Shown: positions 35,822 through 42,641 of the stretch, piece after piece
Layout: the number at the start of each line of letters is the position of its first letter
Position numbering within the stretch: the first letter of the stretch is position 1
DNA from: Desulfobacterales bacterium
GTDB taxonomy: Bacteria > Desulfobacterota > Desulfobacteria > Desulfobacterales > UBA5852
Assembly: GCA_030065275.1 (NCBI GenBank)
Contig: JASJCV010000005.1
Span: 1-42,641, forward strand
Reading direction: 5' to 3'
Length of the DNA stretch: 42,641 nucleotides
The notes under the pieces: model-generated
Seen by the model: the letters and a program-made list of their open reading frames with translations, nothing else
Databases searched by the model: none
What the model was told of the DNA's origin: nothing
Made by a program: the position numbers and the translations under genes

Positions 35822-36868
35822 TCACCCCCCCCGCTCACAGAATCCGGACGCCCCCCAGATGGACCGGGCCAGACGCAGCTGACCCTGGACGTTGTTCAAC
35901 CGCACGTCCTGCGCGTTTTCGATCTGGGACACCTCGCCCGGCAGCAGCGGACCGATATAATCGGCCAAATCCCGTGAGCCGCCGCCGGTAAGCAGCAGGC
36001 TGTCGGTGTCCCAGGCGGTGGTTAGCCGGTATCCGATATTGTCGGCCAGCTGTTCCGCCAGTCGGCTGAAGGCTTCCCGGCGCACCCGTTCGATCGTGTA
36101 GCGTTGCCTATCGATGTGGACCGTACCCAGGCGCACCGCCTGATAGAGTTGATCGAGATCGAGCCTTCGGCCGGTTTCCGCCTCCAGCTTGCGGGCAATT
36201 TGACCAAACCCGCGGCTGATGCCCAGATCGATGGTGCCGCTGTCGCGGTTGCTGAAGCGCATGCGGTCCATGGTGATCACGTTGGTCGTTCGAAAGCCGA
36301 TATCGACCACGACTGTTTTCTGATCCTTGAATCTATCCGCGCGCATCCGACCGTCCGCATTCATGATCAGTCCGCTGAAGGTGCCCATGGGATGGGGAAC
36401 CGTATGGATTTTGCGGATATGAACGTTTTTGGGGGTCCGGCTGCCGTCCGGACGCACCCAGGCCATTTTATGGTAGCCGATCAGGCGCGCCTCGAAGGCG
36501 TCCCTCAAGCGCTGGTAATGGCTGACAGGGAGCCCGATCACCACGTGCAGCGGCTCTTCCATCTCGATGTAGGCGGCCAGGACCGCCAGCACCAGTCGCC
36601 GGCCATAATCACCGAAGAGCCGCTCGGGCTGCCGGGGCACCTGCGGTGAAAACCAGTCGCACGCGGCGCGATGGCCCAGAAAGTAGGCCGCATCTTCGAA
36701 TGCCAGGTGCAGCCCGTCTTCGGGTAGGGTATACGCCTCTTGGTAGGCCTCTTGCGGACGGTCGTTCTCCGCCAGGAGGGAGGGAATGATGACCGCCCGC
36801 TGACCGTCGAATCCTTTGGTGAACCCGAAACCAAGATCCACGCCGACAAGTTTGATGCGGCTTTTCAC
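35822..36868 (-). CDS. ParM/StbA-type actin-like ATPase (chromosomal)
   Basis: A 348-residue actin-fold protein. Phosphate-1 is at about 8-18 (GVDLGFGFTKG). Phosphate-2 is at about 187-200 (VVDIGFRTTNVITM). The adenosine motif LLLTGGGSRDLADYIGP is around residue 310. This is the pattern of plasmid-segregation ParM and archaeal/bacterial ParM-like proteins, not MreB or FtsA. No ParR-like small DNA-binding gene and no parC-type repeats are seen beside it, so a plasmid partition function is not supported. It precedes an MFS gene and follows a LUD gene. Confidence 0.8.
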   Translation of the reverse strand: MKSRIKLVGVDLGFGFTKGFDGQRAVIIPSLLAENDRPQEAYQEAYTLPEDGLHLAFEDAAYFLGHRAACDWFSPQVPRQPERLFGDYGRRLVLAVLAAYIEMEEPLHVVIGLPVSHYQRLRDAFEARLIGYHKMAWVRPDGSRTPKNVHIRKIHTVPHPMGTFSGLIMNADGRMRADRFKDQKTVVVDIGFRTTNVITMDRMRFSNRDSGTIDLGISRGFGQIARKLEAETGRRLDLDQLYQAVRLGTVHIDRQRYTIERVRREAFSRLAEQLADNIGYRLTTAWDTDSLLLTGGGSRDLADYIGPLLPGEVSQIENAQDVRLNNVQGQLRLARSIWGASGFCERGG

Positions 36869-36975
36869 GCGCGATCATCCTTAATCCCAGGCAAGGCGGA
36901 GCCGTTGGGAGGCCGCTGGCCGCGCCGGCCTGGGGAAATGCGCTGTCGCCGGGATTCAGGTGCATGGACGCTTCG

Positions 36976-36988
36976 CCGCCAATGGCGG
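36976..36988. repeat. Short inverted repeat CCGCCAATGGCGG
   Basis: A near-perfect 13-base inverted repeat in the 161-bp spacer between the LUD-domain gene and the ParM-like gene. It could be an operator or a random GC palindrome. The rest of the spacer shows no promoter or hairpin of note. Confidence 0.2.
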
Positions 36989-37029
36989 TTAACCCCGGCG
37001 GCACGTGGTGCAAGCGAGGCCAACGGCAA

Positions 37030-37683
37030 TCAGAATCCCAGGTCTTCGTTGATCAAAACGACCCGTACCCGCCCTTTGGGAAAACTTTTCTCGGTGATCG
37101 TCCATGTATTGCAGATGCGCTGGGGACTCGTGCAGTCATGACAAACGCCGGTCGCGGCACAGGGGGTTTTCATGCCCAGACGCATGCTGTTGACCGGGGC
37201 GGCATAAGCCTTGATGCGCTCCCAGGCGGCTTCCAGATCCGCCACCACCTTGTTGCGTCCGGCCAGCACCACGACATTGCGGGGACCAAAGGTCAGCGCG
37301 GCGATCCGGTTGCCGATCATGTCCAGGTTGATCAGGTGGCCGCTGGTGGTGATGGCGTTGGTGCCGGTGATGAACAGGTCCGTCAAAAGCGCTTGCCGGC
37401 GCCGTTCCAGCTTCTCGTCGTTGGTCAGCGTCGGATCCAAGGTATCCAGCACCGTGATGCCCGCCTGGTTTTTGAGCCGGTCGTAAAGGCCGGTTTGCAC
37501 GAAGGTTTTGGACCCGCCCCAGGAAAGGGTTTGGGGGGCAATCTGGAGCAGCAGGGCATCCGACACCAGGGCCGCGGCCGCTTGCCGGTCGGCCGTAATG
37601 TGGACCTCGAAATGATTCCTTTCGAGGGTTTCCTTGACGGCTTCCAGACGAAGATTCCAAAACGGCGTGATCGAATCCGGCAT
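37030..37683 (-). CDS. LUD-domain protein (LutC/DUF162-like)
   Basis: A 217-residue LUD-fold protein. Diagnostic pieces are LSWGGSKTFVQTGLYDRLK, the TGTNAITTSGHLINLDMIGN segment, and the cysteine-containing end TPCAATGVCHDCTSPQRICN with VVLINEDLGF. Such proteins resemble lactate-utilisation proteins, but stand-alone copies are of unknown role. There is no lutA or lutB neighbour. The start at 37683 has GGGAGC upstream; a longer reading from 37722 lacks a signal. Confidence 0.87.
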   Translation of the reverse strand: MPDSITPFWNLRLEAVKETLERNHFEVHITADRQAAAALVSDALLLQIAPQTLSWGGSKTFVQTGLYDRLKNQAGITVLDTLDPTLTNDEKLERRRQALLTDLFITGTNAITTSGHLINLDMIGNRIAALTFGPRNVVVLAGRNKVVADLEAAWERIKAYAAPVNSMRLGMKTPCAATGVCHDCTSPQRICNTWTITEKSFPKGRVRVVLINEDLGF

Positions 37684-37779
37684 GGCCTGCTCCCGTGTGT
37701 GGTTGTCGACACCGACTTGCACCCCCGCGTTCTATGAAGTATCTAACCGGTGCGGTCAACCGCAAAATAGGAGGACGAT

Positions 37780-38739
37780 ATGCAGCAGCGCCGATTGGGG
37801 AACAGCACGCTGTCGGTTTCAGCGCTCATCATGGGCACCTGGCAGGCCGGCCGGCAAATGTGGACGGACATCGACGATGCCGACTCCGTTCGCGCCATCC
37901 GCAGCGCCATCGACCACGGCGTTACCACGATCGACACCGCCTCGGTCTACGGCAACGGCCATTCCGAACGCATCGTGGCCCGGGCGGTGGGAGGCGATCG
38001 CAGCCGGGTGGTGCTCGCCACCAAGGTGTTCGCCAACGCAATGAAGTACGACCAGGTCCTGACCGCCTGCGAGCGTTCCCTGACCCATCTGGCCACGGAT
38101 TACATCGATCTCTATCAGATCCACTGGCCCTCCGGGGCGTTCGGCAGCGATCGTGTGCCCATCGGGGAAACCATGCGGGCGATGGTGCGGCTCAAAGAGC
38201 AGGGCAAGATCAGGGCGATCGGCGTGTCCAATTTTTCGGCCGGCCAGCTGGCCGAGGCCATGGCATATGGAGAAATCGTCAGCCTGCAGCCGCCCTACTC
38301 GCTTTTCTGGCGCCAGGTGGAAACGGATGCGCGCCCCCTGTGCCTGGAGCGGGGCCTGGCGATTCTGGCCTATTCTCCCATGGCCCAGGGGTTGCTGACC
38401 GGTAAATTCGGGCCGGACCACCGCTTTAAACGCGGCGACCACCGCGCCAAGAATCGCCTGTTCCAGCCGGACAACCTCAGACGCGCCCATGCGGCCCTGG
38501 CCGAACTGGCGCCCATCGCCCACCGCCACGACGCCACCCTGGGACAACTGGCCCTGGCCTGGGTCATGGCCCAGCCCAACACTTGTGCCATCGCCGGGGC
38601 CCGCAATGCCGAGCAGGCGGAGCAAAACGCCGCCGCCGCCCATATCAACCTCGCGCCCGAAGACCTGGCCGCCATGGACCGCATCGGCCGTCAGGTCACC
38701 GACCACCTGGATGACAACCCCGTCATGTGGAACTGGTAG
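37780..38739 (+). CDS. Aldo/keto reductase
   Basis: A 319-residue NADPH-type aldo/keto reductase. The catalytic tetrad is visible: Asp and Tyr in IDTASVYGNG, Lys in VLATKVF, His in YQIHWPS. The cofactor site contains YSPMAQGLLTGKF, and AIAGARNAEQAEQN lies near the C-terminus. The sequence MQQRRLGNSTLSVSALIMGT is typical of the family N-terminus. A GGAGGA lies upstream of the ATG. It reads divergently from the LUD gene. Substrate unknown. Confidence 0.93.
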   Translation: MQQRRLGNSTLSVSALIMGTWQAGRQMWTDIDDADSVRAIRSAIDHGVTTIDTASVYGNGHSERIVARAVGGDRSRVVLATKVFANAMKYDQVLTACERSLTHLATDYIDLYQIHWPSGAFGSDRVPIGETMRAMVRLKEQGKIRAIGVSNFSAGQLAEAMAYGEIVSLQPPYSLFWRQVETDARPLCLERGLAILAYSPMAQGLLTGKFGPDHRFKRGDHRAKNRLFQPDNLRRAHAALAELAPIAHRHDATLGQLALAWVMAQPNTCAIAGARNAEQAEQNAAAAHINLAPEDLAAMDRIGRQVTDHLDDNPVMWNW

Positions 38740-38770
38740 CGAACGCGGCGCGCCCCGCCGCCGTGGCGCC

Positions 38771-39592
38771 TTACTTCCCCGTGAAGCGGGGTGGCCGCTT
38801 TTCGATGAAGGCCGAAAAGGCCTCGAAAAGATCTTCGGAAGGGATGATGTTGGCGCTCAGCGAGGCATTGTAGGCCAAGCCCTCTTCAACGGTTCGGCCG
38901 ATCCCGTGATTGAGCACGGCCTTGCTGGCCTGCACCGCCAAAGGCGCGTTGGCGGCGATCGCCCGGGCCAGTTCTTCGGCGCGTGTCAGCAGCGCCTCGC
39001 GATCCTCCAGCACCTCGCTGACCAGCCCCATGTCACGGGCGCGGGGCGCGTCGACGTTGCCGGCCGTATAGGCCATCTCGCGCGCGAAACCCTGGCCGAC
39101 GATCAGCGGCAGACGCTGCAGCACCCCCACGTCGGCCACAAATCCCACGGCGGCCTCCTTAAGTGCGAAAACGGCGTCCCGGCTGCAGAGGCGGATGTCG
39201 CAGGCCGTCACCATATCAAGCCCCGCCCCCAGGCAGTGGCCATGAACGGCGGCGATCACCGGCTTGCGGCAGCGCTCGATACAGGTCATGGCCTGCTGCA
39301 GACCCGCGATTTTTTCGAGCAGGCGCCACTTTACGCCGCCCGTCTGGTTCCTTTCGGTGATTTCGGCGATGGCGCCGGACATCTCCACGAGATCGATGCC
39401 CACGGAAAAGCAATCCCCATCGCCCGCCAGAATGACGACCCGGATGTCGGGATCCTGATCGAGCCCGCGGAAGATCGGCAGCGTCTCCTCCCAGGCCGGC
39501 GGGTTCATGGCATTTTTCTTGGCCGGCCGGCTGAGGACCACCCGCGCCAGGGGCGGGTCCTTTTCGACCCGGTAGAATTGAAATACGCTCAC
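38771..39592 (-). CDS. Crotonase-superfamily protein, dienoyl-CoA isomerase type
   Basis: A 273-residue enoyl-CoA hydratase/isomerase-fold protein. Oxyanion-hole segments are CFSVGIDLVEM and HGHCLGAGLDM. Residues E146 and D154 (in LKEAAVGFVADVGVLQRLP) have the spacing of eight known for the catalytic pair Glu196/Asp204 of rat delta(3,5)-delta(2,4)-dienoyl-CoA isomerase (ECH1), not the hydratase pair. It probably isomerises unsaturated acyl-CoA intermediates in fatty-acid oxidation. The GTG at 39592 with AAGGAG seven bases upstream is chosen; an ATG at 39628 is possible. Confidence 0.85.
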   Translation of the reverse strand: MSVFQFYRVEKDPPLARVVLSRPAKKNAMNPPAWEETLPIFRGLDQDPDIRVVILAGDGDCFSVGIDLVEMSGAIAEITERNQTGGVKWRLLEKIAGLQQAMTCIERCRKPVIAAVHGHCLGAGLDMVTACDIRLCSRDAVFALKEAAVGFVADVGVLQRLPLIVGQGFAREMAYTAGNVDAPRARDMGLVSEVLEDREALLTRAEELARAIAANAPLAVQASKAVLNHGIGRTVEEGLAYNASLSANIIPSEDLFEAFSAFIEKRPPRFTGK

Positions 39593-39743
39593 GATAATAC
39601 TCCTTGATGTTGGGTGGCCATCGGACATCCGCTTCCTATCCCAGATCGACCGGCGCTGTCCAACCCTAAAGCGCTGGCCGCACGGTTCCGTCCGCGGGGC
39701 GGCGGTGAGAGGCCGAGATTCTGCGGTGCTGTCGATGGATCGA

Positions 39744-39772
39744 TTGCAAACTTACGATCATCCTGATATGGG
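39744..39772 (+). promoter_or_regulatory. Weak candidate promoter of the class IV aminotransferase
   Basis: TTGCAA (39744-39749, 4 of 6) and TATGGG (39767-39772, 3 of 6) are separated by 17 bases. It is plausible by position but weak. Confidence 0.25.
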
Positions 39773-39849
39773 AGAGCCGAAATGTGCGGCGGTCACACCC
39801 ATCGGCGGCCGGCCGCCGCCGCCAAGCAAGGGCCTGGTTCTGCAACTTT

Positions 39850-40704
39850 ATGGATATCTATTACGTCGACGGCGACTTTGTCCCGGCCGATCGGGCCGTC
39901 ATTCCGGTGAACGATCTGGCCGTCCTGCGGGGACTGGGGGCGTTCGAACTGCTGCGAACCTACGGCGGCCGCCCCTTCGCACTGGAAGAACACCTCCAGC
40001 GATTGGCCCAATCGGTCGGGAAGATCGGCCTGCCGCTACCCGGCGACCTTGACCACATCCGTCAGGTGGTGCTCGAGACACTGGCGCGCAATCAGCGGCC
40101 GGAGGAAGTCAATATCCGCATCATCGTGACGGGCGGCTCCAGCCCCGACTTCATGACCCACCAGGGACAGCCCCGGCTGCTCGTGCTGGTTTCGGAGATG
40201 CCCCGGCAACCGGGTGAATGGTATGTCGACGGGGTCAAGATCACCACCATGCAAAGCCGGCGGATTCTGCCCGGGGCCAAGAGCATCAATTATCTTTCGG
40301 CCACCATCGCACTGCAAAAGGCGCGCGCCAAAGACGCCGTCGAGTCGGCCTACGTGGATCGCGACGGCCTGGTTTACGAATGCACCACCAGCAATATCTT
40401 CGCCTTCTTCGGCGATCGGCTGGTAACGCCGGGGCGGCGCATCCTGGCCGGCATCACCCGCGGCGCGGTCCTTAACATGGCGGAAGCGCTGTTCACCGTG
40501 GAGGTGCGGGACCTGCCCTTCAAGGAATTCGTCGCGGCGGACGAAATTTTTATCACCGGCACCAACAAAGGAATCGTTCCGGTGGTCCGGGTCGATGACA
40601 CGGTCGTTGCCGACGGGCGGCCAGGACCGCGCACCCGTCGGCTCATGGCCGCGCTGGAAGCCCACACCCAGGATCACGGCCAACCCCAAGGGGCTGGCTC
40701 ATAA
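39850..40704 (+). CDS. Class IV aminotransferase (branched-chain / D-amino-acid type)
   Basis: A 284-residue fold-type IV PLP enzyme. The PLP lysine is K144 in LPGAKSINYLSATIALQ. E177 is in VYECTTSNIFAF, and the C-terminal motif includes GITRGAVLNMA and EIFITGTNKGIVPV. These features do not separate branched-chain aminotransferase from D-amino-acid transaminase or aminodeoxychorismate lyase. The ATG at 39850 lacks an obvious ribosome-binding site; an upstream reading from a GTG at 39784 gives low-complexity sequence. It lies 44 bases before trxB. Confidence 0.85.
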   Translation: MDIYYVDGDFVPADRAVIPVNDLAVLRGLGAFELLRTYGGRPFALEEHLQRLAQSVGKIGLPLPGDLDHIRQVVLETLARNQRPEEVNIRIIVTGGSSPDFMTHQGQPRLLVLVSEMPRQPGEWYVDGVKITTMQSRRILPGAKSINYLSATIALQKARAKDAVESAYVDRDGLVYECTTSNIFAFFGDRLVTPGRRILAGITRGAVLNMAEALFTVEVRDLPFKEFVAADEIFITGTNKGIVPVVRVDDTVVADGRPGPRTRRLMAALEAHTQDHGQPQGAGS

Positions 40705-40748
40705 AAAAATCAAATGCGCATTTCTGCGCACCAATCAGGAGGGATGCC

Positions 40749-41738
40749 ATGACGACCGGTCAGGCATACGATTTGGTAATTATCGGCGGCGGCCCGGGAG
40801 GCCTTTCGGCCGGCATCTATGCCAAGCGGGCCGCCATGAATACGGTATTGGTGGAAAAAGGGGTTACCGGCGGCCAGGTCGTCATGTCGGACGAGGTCGA
40901 AAACTATCCGGGCTTCGAACACACCAGCGGCGCCGAGCTGGCCATGAAATTTCTCGAGCACGCCCAGGCCTACGGTCTGGAAATCCTCTCCCAGGAAGTC
41001 AGCGAGGTCGAACCGGGGCTGAACCACCACCACGTCCACCTGGCCGACGGCACCACCCTGGATACCCACGCCGTTATCCTGGCTACCGGCGGCAGCCCGC
41101 GCAAGCTGGCCATCCCGGGCGAGGACGAGTACTACGGCCGGGGGGTTTCCTACTGTGCGGTGTGCGACGGTTTTTTCTTTCGCAACAAGACCGTGGTCGT
41201 GGTGGGCGGCGGCGACACCGCCACGGAAGAAGCGCTCTACCTGGCCAAACTGGCCGCAAAGGTCTACCTGGTCCACCGCCGCGATGAACTGCGCGCCAGT
41301 AAAATCCTGCAGAAGCGCGTCATGGACGACTGCAATATCGAAATTCTCTGGAACACGGTCGCCACGGCCATAAAAGCGGGCAGCGACGGTGTCGAGGCCA
41401 TCAGCCTCGAGGATACCCTTTCGGGGGAAGCGCGCGAGTTGCCCACCGACGGGGTTTTCATCTTTATCGGATTCGATCCCAACAATGAGGTCGTCCCGGC
41501 CGGGGTCCGCATGAATGCTGACGGTTATGTGATGACCGACGAAAAATGCGAAACCGCCATCAAGGGCCTTTTTGCGATCGGCGACCTGCGTGAGAAATAT
41601 GCCCGTCAGATCGTGATCTCGGCCGCCGACGGCAGTACGGCCGCGTTGGCCGCGGCCCACTATGTCGAGACCCAGAAAAGTTCTTCAGCGGACTCCTGCG
41701 CGATCCCCGCCGACCTCGTGGAAGAATCCGCGAACTAG
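40749..41738 (+). CDS. trxB: Thioredoxin reductase
   Basis: A 329-residue low-molecular-weight thioredoxin reductase. FAD binding is by IIGGGPGGLSAGIYAKRA at the N-terminus. The redox-active C136-A-V-C139 is in YCAVCDG. NADPH motifs are VVGGGDTATEEALYL and VHRRDELRAS. The terminal FAD motif is LFAIGDLREKYARQIVISAADG. It recycles thioredoxin in the cytoplasm. AGGAGGG precedes the ATG. Confidence 0.95.
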   Translation: MTTGQAYDLVIIGGGPGGLSAGIYAKRAAMNTVLVEKGVTGGQVVMSDEVENYPGFEHTSGAELAMKFLEHAQAYGLEILSQEVSEVEPGLNHHHVHLADGTTLDTHAVILATGGSPRKLAIPGEDEYYGRGVSYCAVCDGFFFRNKTVVVVGGGDTATEEALYLAKLAAKVYLVHRRDELRASKILQKRVMDDCNIEILWNTVATAIKAGSDGVEAISLEDTLSGEARELPTDGVFIFIGFDPNNEVVPAGVRMNADGYVMTDEKCETAIKGLFAIGDLREKYARQIVISAADGSTAALAAAHYVETQKSSSADSCAIPADLVEESAN

Positions 41739-41829
41739 CGGAATCGTTTTTGAAGGCGCCTTTCACAAGCGTCCTGCGATTTCGCATTCGCGGTTTCCGG
41801 CGCGGGCAGCCAACCTATCGCCCGTGGTC

Positions 41830-42641
41830 ATGACACCAGCCGTACATACCTCGATGCGGGCCGGATTGGCGGCCCTTCTTTTGGTCGGCGCCCCCCTTGC
41901 GGGCCTGGTTGCGGCCGGCCGGCCCGTTCGACCGTATCTGGAATTTCCGCCCCAAACCCGCTTCGTCACCCACGCGCCATTTTCATGGACGGCGTTTGCC
42001 GCCATTGGTCTCCTTGTAATCGTTTGCGCCTGGCCACTGGTCCGGTTGGCTACCGGCACGTCGCCCCCCCAAACACCCGGCCAGCGCCGGCATGCCTTTC
42101 CCTGGTGGGGGTGGGCCGCTCTGGCCGGTGGCGCGGCCAGCTGGCTGTTGGCCTGGAACCGCTGGCCATGGTTCGCACCCTTGCAGCCCCACACGTTCCC
42201 GATGCTCTGGGGCAGCTTCATCCTGGTGGTCAACGCCCTGTGCCACCGACGCCGTGGCAACTGCCCGATGCTGGCCCAACCCGTGCGCTTTATCCTGTTG
42301 TTTCCGGCCAGCGCCGCTTTCTGGTGGCTCTTCGAATACCTGAACCGCTTCGTACAGAACTGGTATTACACCGGCGCCGACTACCCCCCGCTGACCTACT
42401 TCACGCTGGCCTCGTTATCATTTGCCACCGTCCTGCCCGCCGTTGTGTCCGTCCGGGAATGGCTGCTATCGTTTGCACCCTTCCAGCGCCGATACCATCG
42501 CCGGGGCCTTCCTTCCGGTCCGCCCCGCCGCATCGTTGCCCTGGCGCTCTTGGGCGTTTCCACGGGTGGACTGGCCGGCGTGGGCCTTTGGCCTGACTAT
42601 CTGTTTCCTCTATTATGGACGGCCCCCCTGGCCATCCTTCT
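41830..42641 (+). CDS. Multi-pass membrane protein of unknown function, partial (C-terminus beyond window)
   Basis: Open from an ATG at 41830 to the window edge, 270 codons without a stop. The product is strongly hydrophobic, with about six predicted membrane helices in the visible part, including AAIGLLVIVCAWPLV, WAALAGGAASWLLAW and ALALLGVSTGGLAGVGL. Conserved-looking aromatic blocks are WPWFAPLQPHTFPMLWGSF and AFWWLFEYLNRFVQNWYY. I do not recognise the family. The Tyr/Trp-rich WWLFEYLNR block may help a search. The ribosome-binding site is weak. Confidence 0.65.
   Translation, partial: MTPAVHTSMRAGLAALLLVGAPLAGLVAAGRPVRPYLEFPPQTRFVTHAPFSWTAFAAIGLLVIVCAWPLVRLATGTSPPQTPGQRRHAFPWWGWAALAGGAASWLLAWNRWPWFAPLQPHTFPMLWGSFILVVNALCHRRRGNCPMLAQPVRFILLFPASAAFWWLFEYLNRFVQNWYYTGADYPPLTYFTLASLSFATVLPAVVSVREWLLSFAPFQRRYHRRGLPSGPPRRIVALALLGVSTGGLAGVGLWPDYLFPLLWTAPLAIL

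Noticed and set aside
1-42641. CRISPR arrays, insertion sequences, integrases or attachment sites
   Set aside because: No direct-repeat arrays, transposase or integrase motifs, or terminal inverted repeats were seen; the only tRNA shows no adjacent integration signs.

Overview
The window reads as chromosomal DNA of a GC-rich, strictly anaerobic sulfate-reducing deltaproteobacterium (Desulfobacterota, most like the Desulfosarcina/Desulfococcus group). This rests on a dissimilatory adenylylsulfate (APS) reductase pair, aprB-aprA, at the left edge, and on the general character of the proteins. The genus is an inference. I see no plasmid, phage, insertion-sequence or CRISPR signature. Two genes run off the window: aprA at the left edge and a membrane protein at the right edge.

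Layout. (1) 1-1957: aprBA on the minus strand, with a long leader and a good sigma-70-like promoter. (2) 2165-7664: three small cysteine-rich YkgJ-type proteins, a short-chain dehydrogenase with a damaged active site, a dGTPase-like HD protein, a degenerate HsdR-N nuclease-fold protein and a nucleoside/tRNA deaminase. (3) 7707-13346: the translation cluster infC-rpmI-rplT-pheS-pheT plus a small MerR regulator. It contains a likely AUA start codon for IF3, a terminator-like hairpin between infC and rpmI, and a strong terminator between rplT and pheS. (4) 13361-13634: tRNA-Gly(CCC) with its own promoter and terminator. (5) 13670-26457: a long plus-strand run rimP-nusA-infB-ylxP-rbfA-nrnA-truB-rpsO-pnp-M16 peptidase-dut-MBL hydrolase, with many overlapping starts and stops. 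This is the classic transcription/translation/RNA-turnover superoperon. (6) 26739-30910: a translationally coupled pair, a PilZ-plus-acetyltransferase-like protein and a membrane GAF/HD-GYP phosphodiesterase, which looks like a self-contained cyclic-di-GMP module. (7) 31037-37683: mostly minus-strand accessory metabolism: an enolase-superfamily protein, DUF3783, DJ-1/PfpI, CBS-ACT, MFS transporter, ParM-like actin ATPase and LUD-domain protein, plus one unknown 91-residue plus-strand protein. (8) 37780-42641: aldo/keto reductase, dienoyl-CoA-isomerase-type crotonase, class IV aminotransferase, thioredoxin reductase and a partial membrane protein.

Regions 3 and 5 supply initiation factors 2 and 3, ribosomal proteins L35, L20 and S15, 30S maturation factors (RimP, RbfA), pseudouridine synthase, Phe-tRNA synthetase, NusA and PNPase, so most of the central 19 kb is ordinary growth machinery. 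The less ordinary parts are the YkgJ cluster beside aprBA, the PilZ/HD-GYP pair, the chromosomal actin-like ATPase, and several enzymes whose canonical catalytic residues are replaced. All function calls come from reading motifs by eye; no database search was possible.
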